NCBI GenBank assembly: GCA_011322755.1
Contig: DRLZ01000096.1
Location: forward strand, 1 to 18,971
DNA from: Crenotrichaceae bacterium
GTDB taxonomy: Bacteria; Pseudomonadota; Gammaproteobacteria; Methylococcales; DRLZ01
Length of the DNA stretch: 18,971 nucleotides
Direction of reading: 5' to 3'
The notes under the pieces are model-generated. The model did no database searches, was not told where the DNA came from, and saw only the letters and a list, made by a program, of their open reading frames with translations. The position numbers and the translations under genes were made by a program. Of this stretch, positions 1 through 7,850 are shown piece after piece (positions within the stretch are counted from its first letter, which is position 1; every line of letters begins with the position of its first letter).

Positions 1-2
1 CA

Positions 3-1793
3 ATCAAGCAAAAACAGATGTTGGTCAGTGGACCTTTTGATTTAAATATCCTGGGCAACAAAATCGTGATTTGGGCGCCCATAATGATTGGTAAAAACAA
101 GAATAAATTATGGGGTGTCGTTGGTGCTGTTGTCGACCATTTACAAATTATGGAAGATGCAGGAATAGCATCTTTGATGTCAATATATCGAGTTCAGATT
201 AAGTCTCTGGATAGTCAGAATAATTTGGATACCATTGGTAACTACCAATCAACAAAACAGTCTAATCAGCAGAGACTTGCTAGTATTCAATTACCATTCG
301 GAGATTGGCAGCTTGTTGTAGAAGCGAAGAAAACACCTTGGTATCTCGATTCACATTACCAGAATTATGGATTACTGATTCTGGGTCTTGCCTTGGGTGC
401 GGGTCTTGCCATGTGGACTTATATCCATTCTTACAGACAGCGTAAACGAGATTACAAAACACTGGAGTTTCATAGACGATATGATGCAATTACAAAGCTC
501 CCCAACAGAAGTTTGTTACTGAGCAGATTGAGAACCAAGATTTTACGTGCTGCAAATAATGAAATTGAGCCGTTTGCGCTGCTCTATATCGATCTTGATT
601 ATTTTAAGCAAGTCAATGATATGCTGGGTTATCCTGGTGGGGATCAGTTTCTGCGCAAATTATCCAGTCGTCTTAAAAACGCATTGCAACCTGGCGACAT
701 ACTCGCTCGCAGTGGAAGTGACGAATTCGTAATGACTGTTCAGAATATCCATCGGCGGGATCAAGCAGAAAGAATCGCAAAGGATTTGCTGAAAGAGCTT
801 GGTGAACCATTGCGGCTTGGTGGTCACGCAATCGCAAGTTCATGTAGTATCGGTATTGCACTTTATCCACGAGATGGTGATGAAGCGCTGACATTGTTGC
901 GTCATGCAGACCGAGCCATGTATCAAGCAAAAGTGATTGGGCGAGGGACATTTAGCCTGGTTGATAAAGCACTGCGCTCCCAGAGCTCCCAAGAGTTAAA
1001 GAAACGCATGAGTCTACAGCAGGCTTTACAAAGAAAAAAATTTCTTGTTTGTTATCAACCAATTATTGATCTTCAGTCTGGCAAGGTGAGCAAATGTGAA
1101 GCGCTTGTTACATGGCAGGATGGTGCTAGAACAAGTTTGTTGGGAAATGATTATATAGCTGTTGCGGAACAAGGTGGGTTAATTCGTCATCTGGGTTTGT
1201 GGGTTCTGGATCGAGTATGCAAGGATATGCAGCATTTTCGCAAGGAAGATATCAATCTCCAGGTTACAGTTAACCGCAGTAGTCAGGAGTTCCTAATGCC
1301 TGATGCAAGCATACGGTGGCTGGATATTCTTGATAAATATAACGTGCCACATCAAGATATCGTATTTGAGATAACCGAGTCGTTATTAATGGATGAAAAA
1401 GAAAAAACCTTGCAGCAGATTCGTTTGCTAAAAGATTCAGGAATCGATTTTGCTGTTGATGACTTTGGGACTGGGTACTCAGCAATTAATTATTTACGGC
1501 GCTTTCCTGTTAAGTATCTCAAGATCGACCAAAGTTTTATTTGTCAAATGCATAATAACAAACAAGACAGAGTGCTTGTTGAAATCATGATTAAACTCGC
1601 CGAAGCACTTCATATAAAAGTAATCGCGGAGGGTGTGGAAACAGAAAGTCAGTATGTCGCTCTGCGCAATATGGGATGCCATTTTATTCAAGGTTATTAT
1701 GTTGCTAAACCACTACGTCTGGAAGAGTTGATTGCATTCAAAAAAGATGAAGTGAATAAAAGAAAGTGGCAAACACACGCTTCACAACGCTAA
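3..1793 (+). CDS. CHASE-GGDEF-EAL c-di-GMP phosphodiesterase-like protein (5' partial)
   Basis: The reading frame is open to the left edge, so the true start lies upstream; the first in-frame ATG is at 18. Numbering from that Met, residues 2-26 (LVSGPFDL...WAPIM) resemble the end of a periplasmic CHASE sensor domain. A membrane segment follows at about 117-137, then GGDEF (about 150-310) and EAL (about 335-575) domains. The cyclase signature is RSGSDEF (231-237), so the second Gly is Ser, and the RxxD inhibitory site reads QPGD; cyclase activity is doubtful. The phosphodiesterase side keeps EAL (361-363), Asn419, Glu451, DDFGTG (481-486), Lys502 and AEGVE (537-541), but the Arg of EALxRW is Thr365. 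By family knowledge it would hydrolyse c-di-GMP at the inner membrane in response to a periplasmic ligand; the ligand is unknown. The downstream gene converges on it. Confidence 0.9.
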   Translation: MKQKQMLVSGPFDLNILGNKIVIWAPIMIGKNKNKLWGVVGAVVDHLQIMEDAGIASLMSIYRVQIKSLDSQNNLDTIGNYQSTKQSNQQRLASIQLPFGDWQLVVEAKKTPWYLDSHYQNYGLLILGLALGAGLAMWTYIHSYRQRKRDYKTLEFHRRYDAITKLPNRSLLLSRLRTKILRAANNEIEPFALLYIDLDYFKQVNDMLGYPGGDQFLRKLSSRLKNALQPGDILARSGSDEFVMTVQNIHRRDQAERIAKDLLKELGEPLRLGGHAIASSCSIGIALYPRDGDEALTLLRHADRAMYQAKVIGRGTFSLVDKALRSQSSQELKKRMSLQQALQRKKFLVCYQPIIDLQSGKVSKCEALVTWQDGARTSLLGNDYIAVAEQGGLIRHLGLWVLDRVCKDMQHFRKEDINLQVTVNRSSQEFLMPDASIRWLDILDKYNVPHQDIVFEITESLLMDEKEKTLQQIRLLKDSGIDFAVDDFGTGYSAINYLRRFPVKYLKIDQSFICQMHNNKQDRVLVEIMIKLAEALHIKVIAEGVETESQYVALRNMGCHFIQGYYVAKPLRLEELIAFKKDEVNKRKWQTHASQR

Positions 1794-1860
1794 TTATTAA
1801 TTTGTCATTATTATTTTAAGACAGAGATGAAATAACGTAGATCATAGTATTTAATTGTTA

Positions 1861-2018
1861 GGTGCGTTAATTAACATCTTACGCAACCTGCGTTATTACA
1901 TTAGGCGTTGCTTGAGACCTTGGTAAATTCTAGAGTGGGTTTAGTGCTACGTTCGCTTTGTACTCAGGTTGCTCACGACAGTTTGTAGAGGTTGCGTATT
2001 ACATCAGGATGCACCAAC
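1861..2018. repeat. Degenerate palindromic repeat pair between convergent genes
   Basis: This lies in the 261-base gap between the convergent c-di-GMP gene and waaP. GGTGCGT (1861-1867) pairs with ACGCAACC (1881-1888) apart from one bulged base, and ACGCA (1881-1885) pairs again with TGCGT (1889-1893). A unit TGCGTTATTACATTAGG (1889-1905) recurs at 1993-2008 with one deletion and one substitution. The GGTGCGT/ACGC(A)CC pattern resembles intergenic REP-like palindromes found in many bacteria. It may act as a bidirectional transcription stop or be a decaying mobile repeat. No gene is visible in the gap. Confidence 0.45.
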
Positions 2019-2054
2019 CATATCCGTCGGCCAGTGAAATTCACTGTAACCAGC

Positions 2055-2873
2055 TTATTGATTATTGTGTTTTTTGTAAAGTAAATTTGCCTTGTGTTTA
2101 ACCTGTTTCCATAACTCAGCACTGTTTTTTAAAGCGCCACGAAGAGATTCATAATCAGTGTATGAGCGAATAAATCGTAACCTGTCAGTATTTGATAATC
2201 CGATATCCATGCTGGAAAAGTATAAGGCAGTTAGATCTTTCACTCTCCATCGGTATGGCGTTTTAGATCGAATTTGAACACGATGTAAATCAATCAGGTG
2301 TATTGGTGGGAACCCATCATCACCACGATACTGTCGTTTTATAAGAAAATGACATAAATAAAGGTCGCGATGATTAATACCATTGCGATGTAAGCGGCGT
2401 GTGATTGTGGCAACTTGATTAATCAGATAGCGTTTGAAAATCGGCGCAGGTGGTTGTTTCGTCCAGTCTTGGCATAACGTTGCAAGACTGATGTGATTCA
2501 TCAAGGCTTTTGTAATAACAAACGATTGTAGTCTGGCTGGATTATACCCACGTTGTCCAAAACCGACGAATTGAAGCGAATCAATGTTAAGTTCAGCAAG
2601 CTTCAAAATCGCTTTATATTCGTTTTGAGCACTGATAACGGGCAGGCGACCGATAAACAGGTTTTTAAATATTTCGCGCCATCCAACTCCATCGTGTATT
2701 TTGATAAAGTAATCCTTATCATTCATTTGAAAATAGATTGTTTTTCTATTGTCAGCACTCTTGTATATTTGGCCTTCAATTTGCAGGATCTGGTCAAAAC
2801 TGAGTGGTGGCTTGATACCGGCTTGAAATGTTTCTTCAAGTTCAAGCCGTTGTATGGTAAACAACTTCATCAT
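2055..2873 (-). CDS. waaP: LPS core heptose(I) kinase, WaaP/RfaP family
   Basis: The 272-residue protein matches the usual length of WaaP/RfaP, which phosphorylates the first heptose of the LPS inner core on the cytoplasmic face. The protein-kinase-like fold is visible: Lys58 in YFIKIH (ATP lysine), the segment WREIFKNLFIGRLPV (65-79) typical of the family, Glu85 in SAQNEYKA, the catalytic loop INHRDLYLCHFLI (166-178, with Asp170) and the metal-binding Asp195 in HLIDLHR. There is no signal peptide or membrane segment, as expected. Two adjacent ATGs (2873 and 2870) are possible starts, and no strong ribosome site precedes either. It stands alone with about 250 bases on each side and is not obviously co-transcribed with the LysM gene. 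Other InaA/WaaP kinases are possible, but the NHRDxYxCHF loop favours WaaP. Confidence 0.85.
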   Translation of the reverse strand: MMKLFTIQRLELEETFQAGIKPPLSFDQILQIEGQIYKSADNRKTIYFQMNDKDYFIKIHDGVGWREIFKNLFIGRLPVISAQNEYKAILKLAELNIDSLQFVGFGQRGYNPARLQSFVITKALMNHISLATLCQDWTKQPPAPIFKRYLINQVATITRRLHRNGINHRDLYLCHFLIKRQYRGDDGFPPIHLIDLHRVQIRSKTPYRWRVKDLTALYFSSMDIGLSNTDRLRFIRSYTDYESLRGALKNSAELWKQVKHKANLLYKKHNNQ

Positions 2874-2957
2874 TGTTTATTGTCAGGACAAATTGCTTTG
2901 CCCGGGAACAAGCAAGACCATTATGTTGTCACTGTGTGAATGGCTATGAGGTGTCAC

Positions 2958-2983
2958 GAATAGCGTTCAGGAATAGCGTTCAG
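2958..2983. repeat. Perfect tandem duplication of a 13-mer
   Basis: GAATAGCGTTCAG occurs twice back to back (2958-2970 and 2971-2983) in the spacer between waaP and the LysM gene. It has only two copies, so it may be a recent slippage event or a paired binding site. Confidence 0.6.
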
Positions 2984-3100
2984 GATAATGAGTGGTGTTC
3001 GATGTTGTGCTTGGGATCAGTGGATCGCTCATGGAACACAGATTGAGTTTGATAATGAAAGTCTGCGCCGGACAACGAAACACGTGCCGAACCATCAGGT

Positions 3101-3122
3101 CGAGTGATGTCGATTTCACTCG
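3101..3122 (-). terminator. Stem-loop just after the LysM gene
   Basis: CGAGTGA (3101-3107) and TCACTCG (3116-3122) form a perfect 7-bp stem with an 8-base loop. It starts six bases beyond the stop codon of the minus-strand LysM gene. No T-run follows on the minus strand, so a classic intrinsic terminator is not shown; it may protect the 3' end or aid termination. Confidence 0.35.
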
Positions 3123-3127
3123 TGCAA

Positions 3128-3919
3128 TCAAAGGGGAACGCGAAGAAGCATTCCGACTTCAATTCGATCAGGATCTTTTAAACTTGGATTCGCTTTGAAT
3201 ATTCTTGGATATTCATGTCCGTTACCGTATGCGCGAACCGCTATATTCCAGAGATTATCACCTTCCACCACTTTGATTGTTCGCATTTCATTTGCTCGTA
3301 CAGCGGACTCGGTTTTAAGCTTTTTTAAATAACTGTCATTTGTTTGAGCTGGCGCAGGCGTTGAGCTGGTGTTCATCGTCTGCTCTGGTGCTGAGACGAT
3401 TTGTGCAATTTGCGCTGACAATCCAGGTTTTCCGCTATTAGTCGCTGTTGTTGCAATTTTGCTCACATCAATCTTGTTGATAAAATCAGATGGCGGTTTT
3501 CCGCTGGTTTTTTTTGCTTTTTGAGAGACCACTTTTTTGATGGTCGGTTTCATCGAGTTGAGTTGTGAATCAACCTCTTTTTGCAAGTCGTCTAGTGCTT
3601 TGACGTATTCACTGTCTTTACTTGATAATTTACCCATCTCATTGATCGATTGAGTGATGACATCATCTGATTTAGTAATCCCGGAATCAGGTTGTGCATC
3701 GTCATCAGTTGTTTTTGAATTAGAAGGTAGAGTCTGATTACCTGCTGGTAACTGACTGTTTTTTTGTGTGGCTGTATTGTCACTGGCATATTCCTGAGGG
3801 GATTCATCATCGCGCAGAAACAGATACAAAGCCAGCAAACCAAGTATTAGATTGATAACAATCAGCGCGAATAGTAACGTATTTTGCGTTGATATAATCT
3901 TGTATTCTTTGTTATCCAT
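3128..3919 (-). CDS. Membrane-anchored LysM-domain protein
   Basis: The 263-residue protein has a short cytoplasmic N-terminus, one membrane segment (about 15-35) and a long low-complexity linker rich in Ser, Thr, Lys, Asp and Gln (about 37-210). A C-terminal LysM domain (about 214-263) contains VVEGDNLWNIAVRAYG and ends in GMLLRVPL. LysM binds the glycan of peptidoglycan, so the likely topology is an inner-membrane protein reaching the cell wall. The start ATG at 3919 has a good ribosome site (TAAGGTGA) at normal spacing. It lies 24 bases downstream of the rhodanese gene on the same strand, so the two are probably an operon. The linker differs from any enzyme I recognise, and the function beyond wall binding is unknown. 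Confidence 0.82.
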   Translation of the reverse strand: MDNKEYKIISTQNTLLFALIVINLILGLLALYLFLRDDESPQEYASDNTATQKNSQLPAGNQTLPSNSKTTDDDAQPDSGITKSDDVITQSINEMGKLSSKDSEYVKALDDLQKEVDSQLNSMKPTIKKVVSQKAKKTSGKPPSDFINKIDVSKIATTATNSGKPGLSAQIAQIVSAPEQTMNTSSTPAPAQTNDSYLKKLKTESAVRANEMRTIKVVEGDNLWNIAVRAYGNGHEYPRIFKANPSLKDPDRIEVGMLLRVPL

Positions 3920-3943
3920 TATCGATTCACCTTACCGGGTTTT

Positions 3944-4615
3944 TTATTCCACTGCATGACTTTTTGGTAGAACAGTTGTTAGCCCAAACAGTTTCCACAA
4001 TTGCATGCCTCCTCGATAGTAAGCAAGTTTTTCAGGTGGATAACCGACCTTCAGCAAACCTTTAATTGCTCTGGGCGACTGGTCACACCAGGGACCATTG
4101 CAAAATAGAGACAAGTATTTTACGTTGCTGAAGTCATATTGACCGGATTTGAGTTTAACAGCGCCGAGCAATTCAAGAATGCGGTTACGTTTTCCTGGAC
4201 GCTTGTTGAAAATGATAAACGGGATATTCACAGCACCCGGTATCGTCTCACTCTGGTACCAGTCAGGCATACGCGCGTCGATAAGCAAACCGTCTCCAGA
4301 AGCTACTTTTGTACGTAGAAATTCTAACAACTCAATTTCACCAATGGTACGCACCCCGGGGGCTGCTTCAATAGGATGGATACAAAAAGGAGGGCAGGGT
4401 CTCGATGTTTTTGAAAAATCATCGATCAGTTTGTTCTCAGTATCCTGAATACGGGTAATTTTAACTTTCACACCCTGGTGGTTGACTTCAACAAAGGGAA
4501 TATCCTCTGCTATCTTGACTTTGATGTCAGAAACATCGGCCTGAACAGCAGAAACTATTGATAAAGCCAAAAACCATGCAAATACATGCGAGAGAAAGGA
4601 ATGTTGAGAGATCAT
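3944..4615 (-). CDS. Secreted rhodanese-like protein with extra cysteine motifs
   Basis: The 223-residue protein begins with a signal peptide, probable cleavage after VQA at residue 26. It continues with a segment carrying C74-P-P-F-C78, then a rhodanese fold (about 92-212): LLIDARMPDWY, IPGAVNIPF, the active-site loop at 170-180 and YYRGGMQLW. Rhodaneses carry sulfur on a loop cysteine; here the loop is LFCNGPWCDQS, longer than the classic six-residue form, with two cysteines (172 and 177). The four cysteines in two CxxxC/CxxxxC pairs suggest thiol redox or sulfur-carrier work in the periplasm, but that is inference. The start ATG at 4615 has a clear AGGAG ribosome site. It is the first gene of a probable operon with the LysM protein. 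Confidence 0.82.
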   Translation of the reverse strand: MISQHSFLSHVFAWFLALSIVSAVQADVSDIKVKIAEDIPFVEVNHQGVKVKITRIQDTENKLIDDFSKTSRPCPPFCIHPIEAAPGVRTIGEIELLEFLRTKVASGDGLLIDARMPDWYQSETIPGAVNIPFIIFNKRPGKRNRILELLGAVKLKSGQYDFSNVKYLSLFCNGPWCDQSPRAIKGLLKVGYPPEKLAYYRGGMQLWKLFGLTTVLPKSHAVE

Positions 4616-4916
4616 AAGAATAGCTCCTGAATGATTCGATAGATTCTAACATGTTGTGAAATGGTCAGCATATAGTGAAATGTAAGTATTAAGGGTAGAT
4701 GTACCACAAAACGATTTGTTTACTCTGAAAACTGAATTGTGATGTGGGTCTGAAATAGATTTAACGCTACTTGTCTGCTAATAATGGCACATGGCGCGAC
4801 CGAGTAGCTCACTTCAAGTGTTATTCATTGTGTGGATACTGGAATAAAAAACCAAATAAAGTCCTTGGGTGCAGATTTCAGTTATAGTTGATTTTTCAAT
4901 GCATAATAACTGGTAT
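4616..4916. other. Intergenic region upstream of the rhodanese gene
   Basis: This 301-base AT-rich gap separates the YpjD-like gene from the rhodanese-LysM pair, all on the minus strand. Apart from the candidate promoter at its left end I see no gene, RNA, strong hairpin or long repeat. Confidence 0.5.
4643..4651 (-). promoter_or_regulatory. Candidate extended -10 promoter for the rhodanese-LysM operon
   Basis: Read on the minus strand, TGTTAGAAT is an extended -10 element (TGn followed by TAGAAT, five of six matches to TATAAT). Initiation about seven bases downstream would leave a leader of about 20 bases that contains the AGGAG site. No good -35 is present, which is tolerated for extended -10 promoters. 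Confidence 0.4.
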
Positions 4917-5735
4917 CTAGACTTTATCCAATATTAATTCCAATACCATTTTACTTCCAAAGTAAGCCAGTAATAGCGTTGCAAATCCAATGAGAGTCCA
5001 GCGAATGGCGATTTTCCCACGCCACCCATAGAAGAGTTTACCAAACAGTAAAAGACCAAAGATTAACCATGCGCTAATAGAAAGTACAGTCTTGTGAACA
5101 AGATGTTGTATAAATAAGTCGTGGACAAAAAGTAACCCTGTCATTAAAGAAACAGTTAACAACAAAAATCCTGCACCGATTAACTCAAACAGAAAATGTT
5201 CCATAACTTGCAATGGTGGTAGCGAGCGCATGAATCGGTTGGGTTGGTGAACGCGTAACTGGTGCTCCTGAAGGGCAACCAGCAATGCTTGCGTTGCAGC
5301 GATACTGAGGACGCTGAATGCGATAATTGATGTCAGAATGTGGATTTGCATGCCAATTGTAAAATTGCGCAGGATATGGGATTGCTCTGGAAAAAACTGG
5401 GTCAGTAGTAAGGACGCTGCAGCCAGCGGAAAAACTAGTAAGCCAATTTTATCAACCGGCTTGGTCAGTGCAGACAAAATGAGTACAGCGACTACCACGA
5501 ATAACACCATTGAGACTGTAATATAAAAGCCAAAATTAATACCGCCATCAATAAACACGATACGTGACAGCGAAAAGCCATGAGCAATCAATGCCAGGGT
5601 GGCAACGAACAGGTAATGTCGCTGATAATATTCAGCACCAGAAATCATGTATTGTGAAGGTGAGCGCAGAATTAATATCAGGCAGACGATGTAAAGCACA
5701 ATTGTTATGATTGAAAGCTGCGATTGTTCTAGCAT
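4917..5735 (-). CDS. ypjD: YpjD/CcsA-like multi-pass membrane protein (cytochrome c assembly family)
   Basis: The chosen start is the ATG at 5735 (272 residues). The frame runs back to a TTG at 5768 inside the glycosyltransferase gene, but that start is less likely and would add only polar residues. The protein is almost entirely hydrophobic with about eight membrane segments. It has the CcsA/CcmC-type core, with conserved His in IGMQIHILTSIIAF and in VHKTVLSISAW, and the family tail GKLFYGWRGKIAIRWTLIGFA. YpjD proteins are paralogues of the heme-handling subunits of cytochrome c maturation; the exact role of YpjD is poorly known. In many proteobacteria ypjD neighbours ffh, but here it follows a glycosyltransferase by 22 bases and is probably co-transcribed with it. 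The WxWD heme motif of true CcsA/CcmC is not obvious. Confidence 0.8.
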   Translation of the reverse strand: MLEQSQLSIITIVLYIVCLILILRSPSQYMISGAEYYQRHYLFVATLALIAHGFSLSRIVFIDGGINFGFYITVSMVLFVVVAVLILSALTKPVDKIGLLVFPLAAASLLLTQFFPEQSHILRNFTIGMQIHILTSIIAFSVLSIAATQALLVALQEHQLRVHQPNRFMRSLPPLQVMEHFLFELIGAGFLLLTVSLMTGLLFVHDLFIQHLVHKTVLSISAWLIFGLLLFGKLFYGWRGKIAIRWTLIGFATLLLAYFGSKMVLELILDKV

Positions 5736-5757
5736 CTTGCTTGATCTCAGGTGTTGT

Positions 5758-6918
5758 CTAGACTTCAACGCCTATTGTTCTAAACAGATTAATAATCCGC
5801 CGTGCATTATTGTCCCATATAAACCCGCGATCAGATAGCGTACTTTGTGCTTTTTCACCAAGTTGCTCTCTTAGAACCGGATTCTCACATAATACTTCTA
5901 CAGCGTTTGGAAAAGTCGTATTCATATCTTTTGTATTGAATAATAATGCATTACTGTCGTGATTGAGGACTTCTCTGATATTTGCTGTGTCAGGCGCTAC
6001 AATAGCGCGTCCCAGCGCCATATATTCAAATAGCTTTAGAGGTGAGGCATATGCAACGACATCTGGTTGTAATGCGATATCAAAAGCAGCGACATAATCA
6101 ACGACCTTGTCACGCGGAATAATTCCGGTAAACGTGACTTGATTCGATACCCCCAGTGATCGCGCGTGTTTCTCAAGATTATCACGTGCCGGACCATCAC
6201 CGACCAGTAGCAAATGTCTGGTGATTCCACTCTGATTCTTTGCGAGCAGGTCGATGACACGATCCAGACGATGCCATTCTCGTACAAAACCGGTAAAGCC
6301 TAAAACCAGTTTATTGTCCAATCCGAGCCTGGATTTGGCCTCTTCGGTTCCAGGGAAATTGCTGAAACGCTGTGGATTAATGCCGTTCGGGACGACAGAG
6401 ATTTGAGCAGGACTGACACCTGTCGAGATCATAGTATTTGCCAGTACTTGAGTCACCGGCACCAGATGATCTGCATTTCGCCAGGTAAATTGTTCTGTCC
6501 AACGCGCCAACCAAGGCAGGGCGATGCCATCATATTTTTTTCTTTCAGCATATAACGGTGCATTCACCTCAAGAATCATTGGTAAATTAAACTGGCGTTT
6601 TATCCAGATGCCTGCCGGCATATACAGACTATAACGTTCATACAAACAATCGGGTTGATGAGTTTTTACAGCGTTTAATAATTTAAAATACGCTACAAAT
6701 GCATAGCAGAATTCGATTAGTTCATAAACAAAACCGGGTATGGTTCTTTTCAAAGTTGAAATGAAGCCACCTTCGGATCCAAATTCACTTTCATCAACTA
6801 TTTTTGGACCTATGAAAATAATTTCATGTCCTAGCCGTTTTAATGCTTCTGTCAGCTCTTCAATATGGACAAACTGCCCGTCTTTTGACGCAATTCTGTG
6901 GTGATAGAGTATTTTCAT
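5758..6918 (-). CDS. GT4-family glycosyltransferase
   Basis: The 386-residue protein has the two Rossmann-like halves of a GT-B retaining glycosyltransferase. The acceptor half (about 1-180) starts MKILYHHRIASKDGQFVHIE and ends VPNGINPQRF. The donor half includes GFTGFVREWHRLDRVIDLL (207-225), LLLVGDGPARDNL (236-248), FTGIIPRDKVVDY (263-275) and SPLKLFEYMALGRAIVAPD (292-310). The family EX7E motif is present only in part, since its first Glu is not conserved. It is cytosolic or peripheral with no signal peptide. Substrates cannot be read from sequence: an envelope glycan or capsule/LPS sugar is likely given waaP nearby, and a role in glycosylating the polyene made by the next operon is possible but unproven. 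No strong ribosome site precedes the ATG. Confidence 0.85.
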   Translation of the reverse strand: MKILYHHRIASKDGQFVHIEELTEALKRLGHEIIFIGPKIVDESEFGSEGGFISTLKRTIPGFVYELIEFCYAFVAYFKLLNAVKTHQPDCLYERYSLYMPAGIWIKRQFNLPMILEVNAPLYAERKKYDGIALPWLARWTEQFTWRNADHLVPVTQVLANTMISTGVSPAQISVVPNGINPQRFSNFPGTEEAKSRLGLDNKLVLGFTGFVREWHRLDRVIDLLAKNQSGITRHLLLVGDGPARDNLEKHARSLGVSNQVTFTGIIPRDKVVDYVAAFDIALQPDVVAYASPLKLFEYMALGRAIVAPDTANIREVLNHDSNALLFNTKDMNTTFPNAVEVLCENPVLREQLGEKAQSTLSDRGFIWDNNARRIINLFRTIGVEV

Positions 6919-7076
6919 TCGTTTGTGATTTTTTAAGTCCGGTTCTTTTTAGACAAAGTCTTGTACCAGCTGATTTTTTACATGACTAAACAGGAGAATC
7001 AACGTTAACAGGTTAAAAAAATGGCAACGATTATACCACTTCAATATCGCTGCAACTATTTGAAATGCAATCTAAT

Positions 7077-7850
7077 TTAACACGTGAGACTGTTATTGTG
7101 CAGATGAGAATCGAGTTTCCAGCAGAATCGACCTGTGTGAATGACGAGATCTCCATTGCATATGCTCTCAATCAGGTTTTCCAATAACTTAGCATTCACG
7201 TCATCATTTTTATTGAGATGATGAGAAGATGGATGAATGCTGAGTGTGTCAGATGCTCTGGGGTCTGGTTTGTCCAGGTAAAGAGCAAGCGCTGATAATC
7301 TTGATGGCGTTGGTGTTGTTGGATGATAGATTTCAGGAATCGCTTGATCATAAAAAACCACCAATACTTCGCTGGTTTCGGTGATGAAGCTATACGCTTC
7401 CAGCAAGGCATTGGTGAGATTTTCCGGATTGGTTGCGATGACAACGTATGGTGCATGATTATTGGTTAGAATGGAAAACATTGCGGCAATGCCGCTATGG
7501 ACTGACAGGGTAAACTGGGTAGGAGAAACATCCTGCCTGGCTGCGATCTGTTCGAGTAGATTGAAGCAGACACTGGTCTCGCCGTGAGTAGAGCAAAAAA
7601 TGGTTGGAATTTGATGGCCTGATGGGCAACAGTCCCAGGCAACTGCAATGGCTGCGCGTGCAAGCGGTGTGAGCCTGCGGCGTTGGATTTGCGGTAAAAA
7701 GCCAAGATCGGGAGTTTCAGAGCTTGCCGTAAGGTTATGACCGTTTGGCCAGGCAGATGAAACAGGCTTTTCAGGTTGATCCGGTAACCAGGCGCTCCAG
7801 CGTTTGAGTTGGAACAACAGTTGATCTTTTCTGTTCTTCAAACTTGCCAC
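7077..7850 (-). CDS. apeC: Beta-ketoacyl synthase chain-length-factor-like protein (ApeC-like)
   Basis: This 257-residue protein matches the short ketoacyl-synthase-like family (Ketoacyl-synt_2) found in aryl polyene clusters. Visible signatures are the N-terminal RWSAWLPD (17-24), LGFLPQIQRRRLTPLARAAI (49-68) and the core TLSVHSGIAAMFSIL (114-128), which sits where a ketosynthase would have its nucleophile; there is no Cys, so it is non-catalytic. In E. coli-type APE systems ApeC pairs with the ketosynthase ApeO as a chain-length factor. The start is GTG at 7850, overlapping the end of the preceding ketosynthase gene by 13 bases. It is the last gene of the five-gene operon; translation probably depends on coupling. 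Confidence 0.78.
   Translation of the reverse strand: MASLKNRKDQLLFQLKRWSAWLPDQPEKPVSSAWPNGHNLTASSETPDLGFLPQIQRRRLTPLARAAIAVAWDCCPSGHQIPTIFCSTHGETSVCFNLLEQIAARQDVSPTQFTLSVHSGIAAMFSILTNNHAPYVVIATNPENLTNALLEAYSFITETSEVLVVFYDQAIPEIYHPTTPTPSRLSALALYLDKPDPRASDTLSIHPSSHHLNKNDDVNAKLLENLIESICNGDLVIHTGRFCWKLDSHLHNNSLTC

Noticed and set aside
2553..2939. 128-codon plus-strand frame opposite waaP
   Set aside because: It is antisense to a well-supported kinase gene, has no recognisable domain and no ribosome site.
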